Program-made: the position numbers and the translations under genes
Assembly: GCF_029227915.1 (NCBI RefSeq)
Contig: NC_079887.1
Coordinates: 28,385,501-28,449,500 of the forward strand
Source: Hydractinia symbiolongicarpus
Lineage: Eukaryota; Cnidaria; Hydrozoa; Anthoathecata; Hydractiniidae
Reading direction: 5' to 3'
DNA length: 64,000 nucleotides
The notes under the pieces: generated by a model
Database searches by the model: none
What the model was told of the DNA's origin: nothing
Seen by the model: the letters and a program-made list of their open reading frames with translations, nothing else
Shown here: positions 63,381-64,000 of the stretch, piece after piece
Position numbering within the stretch: the stretch's first letter is position 1
Layout: each line of letters begins with the position of its first letter

Positions 63381-64000
63381 ATGAGACGCTGAATAAAACA
63401 GGTTTAATCGCCGGAAAACGAAAACCCGCGTTTTCCCGTAAATCCGGGGCTTGGCCCGTATACTCGAATGTATACAAAGAAAGTATCCAGGGAGTAAACT
63501 CATTTCCCGAACGATTTTTTAAATTTTTTTTTCACCACTAAAACACATGAGACTTGTACTTTTCAAAAATGTTTTCATATTTGATGAGACGCTGAATAAA
63601 AGGAGTTTAATCGCCGGCAAATGAAAACCTGCGATTTCCCTAAATCCCGGACTCGGCCCGTATAGTCAAAAGTATACAAAGAAAGTACCCAGGGAGTAAA
63701 CTCATTTCCAGAACGATTTTTTAAATTATTTTTTCACCACTAAAACGCATAAGACTTGTAGTTTTTAAAAATGTTTTCATTTTTGATGAGACGCTGAAAA
63801 AAAGAAGTTTAATCGCCGGCAAACGAAAACCCGCGATTTCCCGTTAATCCCGGGCTTGGCCCGTGTAGTCAAAAGTATACAAAGAAAGTACCCAGGGAGT
63901 AAACTCATTTCCCGAACGATTTTTTATATTATTTTTTTACCACTAAACGCATGAGACTTGTAGTTTTCAAAAATATTTTCATATTTGATGTGACGCTGAA
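63381..64000. repeat. Start of the next repeat unit, cut by the window edge
   Basis: This follows 61,764 onward at an offset of about 1,616 bp up to ttttttatattattttttt near 63,925. It then leaves it for a gtagttttcaaaaatattttc / gatgtgacgctg copy of the type seen at 8.9, 15.7, 35.8 and 45.3 kb. The array clearly continues past the right end of the window. Confidence 0.75.

Larger units (their letters stand above)
1..64000. repeat. Satellite DNA array, 203-bp monomer, about 316 direct copies
   Basis: The sequence is a head-to-tail tandem repeat from the first to the last base. The motif gtttaatcgccgg recurs at 6, 209, 412, 614 and 817, giving periods of 203, 203, 202 and 203 bp, and the same spacing persists throughout. 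All copies have the same orientation and I saw no inversion. Length variants come from single-base changes: loss of a g in cccgt (giving ccct), cccggg shortened to ccgg, and actaaaacgc shortened to actaaacgc. No unique DNA, mobile element or gene interrupts the array. Such long homogeneous arrays are known from eukaryotic centromeric and pericentromeric heterochromatin; the chromosomal location is inferred. I do not recognise the family or species. Confidence 0.97.

Noticed and set aside
1-64000. CRISPR array suggested by regular spacing
   Set aside because: The whole 203-bp period is repeated; there is no short constant repeat alternating with unique spacers, and there are no cas genes.
1-64000. 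Ribosomal DNA, tRNA, 5S or histone gene cluster as the tandem unit
   Set aside because: The unit is only about 203 bp, and I saw no recognisable rRNA segments, tRNA A/B boxes in a cloverleaf context or coding sequence.
1-64000. Telomeric or subtelomeric repeat
   Set aside because: No short G-rich telomere motif such as ttaggg or ttagg is arrayed anywhere in the window.
1-64000. Transposon or tandem-repeat-bearing mobile element
   Set aside because: No terminal repeats, target-site duplications, transposase or integrase frames, or breaks in the 203-bp register were seen.

Overview
The whole 64,000-base window is one uninterrupted tandem array of a satellite repeat with a monomer of about 203 bp (201-203 bp), roughly 316 monomers in direct orientation. 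I found no genes, RNA genes, transposons, CRISPR arrays or unique sequence. Every open reading frame is a translation of the satellite. This points to a eukaryotic heterochromatic (centromeric or pericentromeric) block, probably assembled from long reads; nothing identifies the species. In a consensus I wrote by hand, GC is about 37% and CpG is not depleted (12 seen, about 7 expected), which weakly argues against heavy germline CpG methylation.

The monomer has two domains. Positions 1-60 are about 55% GC. They carry four CCC(G) boxes about one helical turn apart and an imperfect hairpin. Positions 101-203 are about 27% GC and consist largely of A/T tracts. Monomers differ by linked variant blocks: agtcaaaag or agtcgaatg; ccaggg, cctgtg or tatccaggg; cccgaac or ccagaac; and several 3' types with Gttttcaaaaatatttt, gttttcaagaatg or gtactttt. 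The blocks are shuffled, so many monomers are mosaics.

Above the monomer lies a nested, changing higher-order repeat (HOR) landscape. From left to right: trimers (607-609 bp) to 4.7 kb; hexamer then heptamer (1,217 and 1,418 bp) at 4-8 kb; a pentamer-based array (1,011-1,012 bp) at 8.8-14.9 kb; a tetramer and a heptamer duplication at 15-19.3 kb; a pentamer duplication (1,014 bp) at 20-22 kb; a region at 24-36 kb with spacings of about 3.85 kb (19 monomers); a heptamer array with internal deletion and dimer duplication at 38.9-43.9 kb; tetramer and hexamer spacings at 45-48 kb; an almost perfect 2,230-bp (11-monomer) tandem duplication at 49.1-53.6 kb; 7- and 8-monomer repeats at 57.1-61.8 kb; and a 1,616-bp repeat running off the right edge. 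Two multi-monomer cassettes (called X and Y here) recur in the same internal order at distances of several to tens of kb.

The best reading is a satellite array shaped by repeated unequal exchange or replication slippage, with breakpoints inside monomers. No encoded system was found. The interest lies in the HOR architecture, the chimeric junction monomers and the phased structure of the monomer. All counts, periods and identities were made by eye from marker positions and need computational confirmation.
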